15,544 nucleotides of DNA from QWPN01 sp044360305. GTDB lineage: Bacteria > Planctomycetota > Planctomycetia > Pirellulales > UBA1268. Location of the stretch: the NCBI GenBank assembly GCA_044360305.1, contig JBIKKQ010000078.1:1-15544 (forward strand), written 5' to 3'. This document shows positions 14,161 through 15,544 of this stretch, piece by piece. The translations under genes and the position numbers were made by a program. The notes under the pieces are model-generated. The model was not told the DNA's origin. It did not search any database and saw nothing but the letters and a program-made list of their open reading frames with translations. Position 1 is the first letter of the stretch; each line of letters starts with the position of its first letter.

Positions 14161-15330
14161 ATGAGCTCGGCGCGCAGCATTTTGCTGATCTACGACTGCA
14201 TGTATCCGGTCTCGCTGGGCGGCGTGGAGTATCGCAACTACTGCCTCGCTCGGGCGCTCGCGGAGCGCGGCCATCGCGTGAGCCTCGCGGGCTGGGGCGA
14301 CGTGCCCCCGGCCAGCCTGCCGCCCGGGGTGACGCTCGTGCGGCTGCCGCATGCCGTGCGGCTGCACGACCGCGACGGCAAGCGAGGGATCGTGCCCACG
14401 CTCCGGTTTACAGCCGCGATGCTGTGGCTCGACCTTTCCCCCTACGACATCGTGGAGACGGCCAACATTCCCTATCTGCACGTGTTTCCGCTGGCCGTGC
14501 GGTGTTGGCTGGCCCGCAAGCCGTTGGTCGTGAGCTGGTATGAGTTTTTTGGCCCCTACTGGCGGCGCTACAAAGGCGGCCTGACCGCCCCGCTGTTTCG
14601 CGGCATCGAATGGCTCGTGGCCCAGCTGGGCGATCGCGTCAACGCCTCCTGCGAACAGACCCGCCTGAAACTGGCCGCGGCCCGCCGCCGGAAGTCGCCT
14701 GAGCCGCCGCTCCTGCCCTGCGGCGTCTGGCTGGCCGACGTGCAGCGGGTGCTCGGGCGACCGCCCGTCGCAGCCCCGCAGCTGCTCTATGCCGGCCGGC
14801 TCATCCCGGAGAAGCGGCTCGATTTCTTGCTCCGGGCCGTCGCGATTTTGCCGCCGCCTCCGGAGGGCGTGATCCAGCTGGGCATCGTGGGCGATGGCAC
14901 GGAGCGACAGTCACTCGAATCGCTCAGCCGGGAGCTCGGGCTCGGGCCCCGCGTGAAATTTTTCGGTCGGCTGCCGGCCATCGAAGACATGTGGCACCTG
15001 CTCGCCCATGCCGAGATGGCCGTGCAGCCATCGCGGCGGGAGGGGTTTGGACTGTTTCCACTCGAGGCGTTGGCCTTGGGCAAGCCGGTGATCTACTGCG
15101 CGGCAGAGGAAAACGCGATCGGCGACGTGGTTCGCCACGAGCGGGAGGGCCTTTGCACCGAGCCCACGCCGGAAGCCTTGGCCCTGGCGATCGCCCGCCT
15201 GCTCGACGATCCGCGGGACCGGGCCGAGTTTTCTCGCCGGGCGCGGGAACGGGCGGCCCACTACGACTGGCCGGCGGTGGCCGAGCGGGCCGAGCGGCTT
15301 TTCAGCGGCGGTTCGCCGGCCGGGGTGTGA
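14161..15330 (+). CDS. Family 4 glycosyltransferase
   Basis: This 389-residue GT-B fold enzyme opens SILLIYDCMYPVSLGGVEY, with the N-terminal Gly-rich loop at about 20-21. The donor domain begins near 206 with LLYAGRLIPEKRLDFLLRAV. It includes IVGDGTERQSLE at 242-253, the motif EGFGLFPLE (Glu294, Glu302) and ALGKPVIYCAAEENAIGDVV. It is only distantly similar to the preceding GT4, so the two probably add different sugars or act at different steps. It lies 39 bases downstream of that gene with a small hairpin between, and 40 bases upstream of gmd. Linkage to gmd suggests GDP-mannose-derived sugars such as rhamnose or fucose in the product, but this is inference from position. Confidence 0.92.
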   Translation: MSSARSILLIYDCMYPVSLGGVEYRNYCLARALAERGHRVSLAGWGDVPPASLPPGVTLVRLPHAVRLHDRDGKRGIVPTLRFTAAMLWLDLSPYDIVETANIPYLHVFPLAVRCWLARKPLVVSWYEFFGPYWRRYKGGLTAPLFRGIEWLVAQLGDRVNASCEQTRLKLAAARRRKSPEPPLLPCGVWLADVQRVLGRPPVAAPQLLYAGRLIPEKRLDFLLRAVAILPPPPEGVIQLGIVGDGTERQSLESLSRELGLGPRVKFFGRLPAIEDMWHLLAHAEMAVQPSRREGFGLFPLEALALGKPVIYCAAEENAIGDVVRHEREGLCTEPTPEALALAIARLLDDPRDRAEFSRRARERAAHYDWPAVAERAERLFSGGSPAGV

Positions 15331-15357
15331 CCGTCATGAACGGCACACATTTCCGGA

Positions 15358-15363
15358 TACGAT
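15358..15363 (+). promoter_or_regulatory. Candidate -10 box before gmd
   Basis: TACGAT preceded by CCGGA lies 7 bases before the ATG at 15371. No good -35 is seen at the usual distance. The same type of box precedes four other genes in the window at similar or slightly longer range. It suggests gmd has its own short-leader transcript besides any read-through from the GT4 genes. Confidence 0.35.
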
Positions 15364-15370
15364 CTTCGGC

Positions 15371-15544
15371 ATGAAAACCGCTCTCATCACCGGCATCGGC
15401 GGGCAGGATGGCTCGTATCTGGCCGAGCTGTTGCTCGACCAGGGCTATGCCGTGCACGGCCTCGTGCGGCGGTCGAGCGGCTTGAACCGCGAGCGGATCG
15501 ATGGGCTGAGGGCAGCGGCAGGAGCTTGCGGACTGCCGTTCGAA
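15371..15544 (+). CDS. gmd: GDP-mannose 4,6-dehydratase (5' part only)
   Basis: The 58 visible residues begin MKTALITGIGGQDGSYLAEL and continue to a GYAVHGLVRRSSG segment. This is the NAD(P)-binding Rossmann start of GDP-mannose 4,6-dehydratase (GxxGxxG-type loop GIGGQDG, then the Arg-Arg-Ser-Ser segment that contacts NADP in known Gmd structures). The enzyme converts GDP-mannose to GDP-4-keto-6-deoxymannose, the precursor of GDP-fucose and GDP-rhamnose. The Ile-Gly in place of the more usual Thr-Gly in TGxTGQDGSYL is a small change. The catalytic Thr/Ser-Tyr-Lys region is outside the window. The downstream context was not available. Confidence 0.92.
   Translation, partial: MKTALITGIGGQDGSYLAELLLDQGYAVHGLVRRSSGLNRERIDGLRAAAGACGLPFE

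Noticed and set aside
1..15544. CRISPR arrays, tRNA/rRNA genes, insertion sequences
   Set aside because: No regularly spaced repeats, no tRNA-like cloverleaf or rRNA segment, and no transposase or terminal inverted repeats were noticed by eye. A tRNAscan or Infernal run would settle the RNA question.

Overview
The window is about two-thirds G+C, densely packed with genes, and reads as a chromosomal piece of a planctomycete (probably Pirellulales-like). This is an inference. It rests on the pilin-like protein with a DUF1559-type C-terminal motif, the number of HflK/HflC-family paralogues, the base composition and the general protein style. No rRNA, tRNA, CRISPR array, transposase or integrase was seen.

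Layout. (1) Positions 1-4853, minus strand: a tight operon read right to left. It encodes a seven-helix membrane protein fused to an SPFH/band-7 domain, an HflC homologue, an HflK-like SPFH protein, and an ABC-transporter ATPase cut by the window edge. (2) Positions 4932-7142, plus strand: an ABC-2 type permease, divergent from that operon, followed after 3 bases by a membrane-anchored family 2 glycosyltransferase. (3) Positions 7105-9282, minus strand: a large YfhO-type membrane protein whose 3' end overlaps the glycosyltransferase tail to tail. (4) Positions 9371-10792, plus strand: a membrane-anchored PQQ-like beta-propeller protein, divergent from the YfhO gene. (5) Positions 10800-12672, minus strand: a small Cys/His-rich secreted protein overlapping a prepilin-like protein that carries a histidine-rich insert. 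(6) Positions 12904-15544, plus strand: two family 4 glycosyltransferases and the start of gmd (GDP-mannose 4,6-dehydratase), which looks like the beginning of a surface-polysaccharide locus.

How the parts may work together. The three SPFH proteins probably form a membrane assembly that organises or protects membrane proteins. The ABC ATPase at the end of their operon and the divergent ABC-2 permease are plausible partners in one exporter, so the SPFH genes sit inside a split transporter locus. The GT2, YfhO, GT4 and gmd genes point to envelope glycan synthesis using lipid-linked and nucleotide-linked sugars. The pilin-like and Cys/His-rich pair looks like an extracytoplasmic metal-binding module.

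The most unusual non-coding signal is a recurrent GGTAnnnT or GATAnnnT-like element just before start codons. Four genes have it 6-7 bases before the ATG and a fifth has it 18 bases before. This suggests leaderless or nearly leaderless transcripts at the first genes of transcription units.
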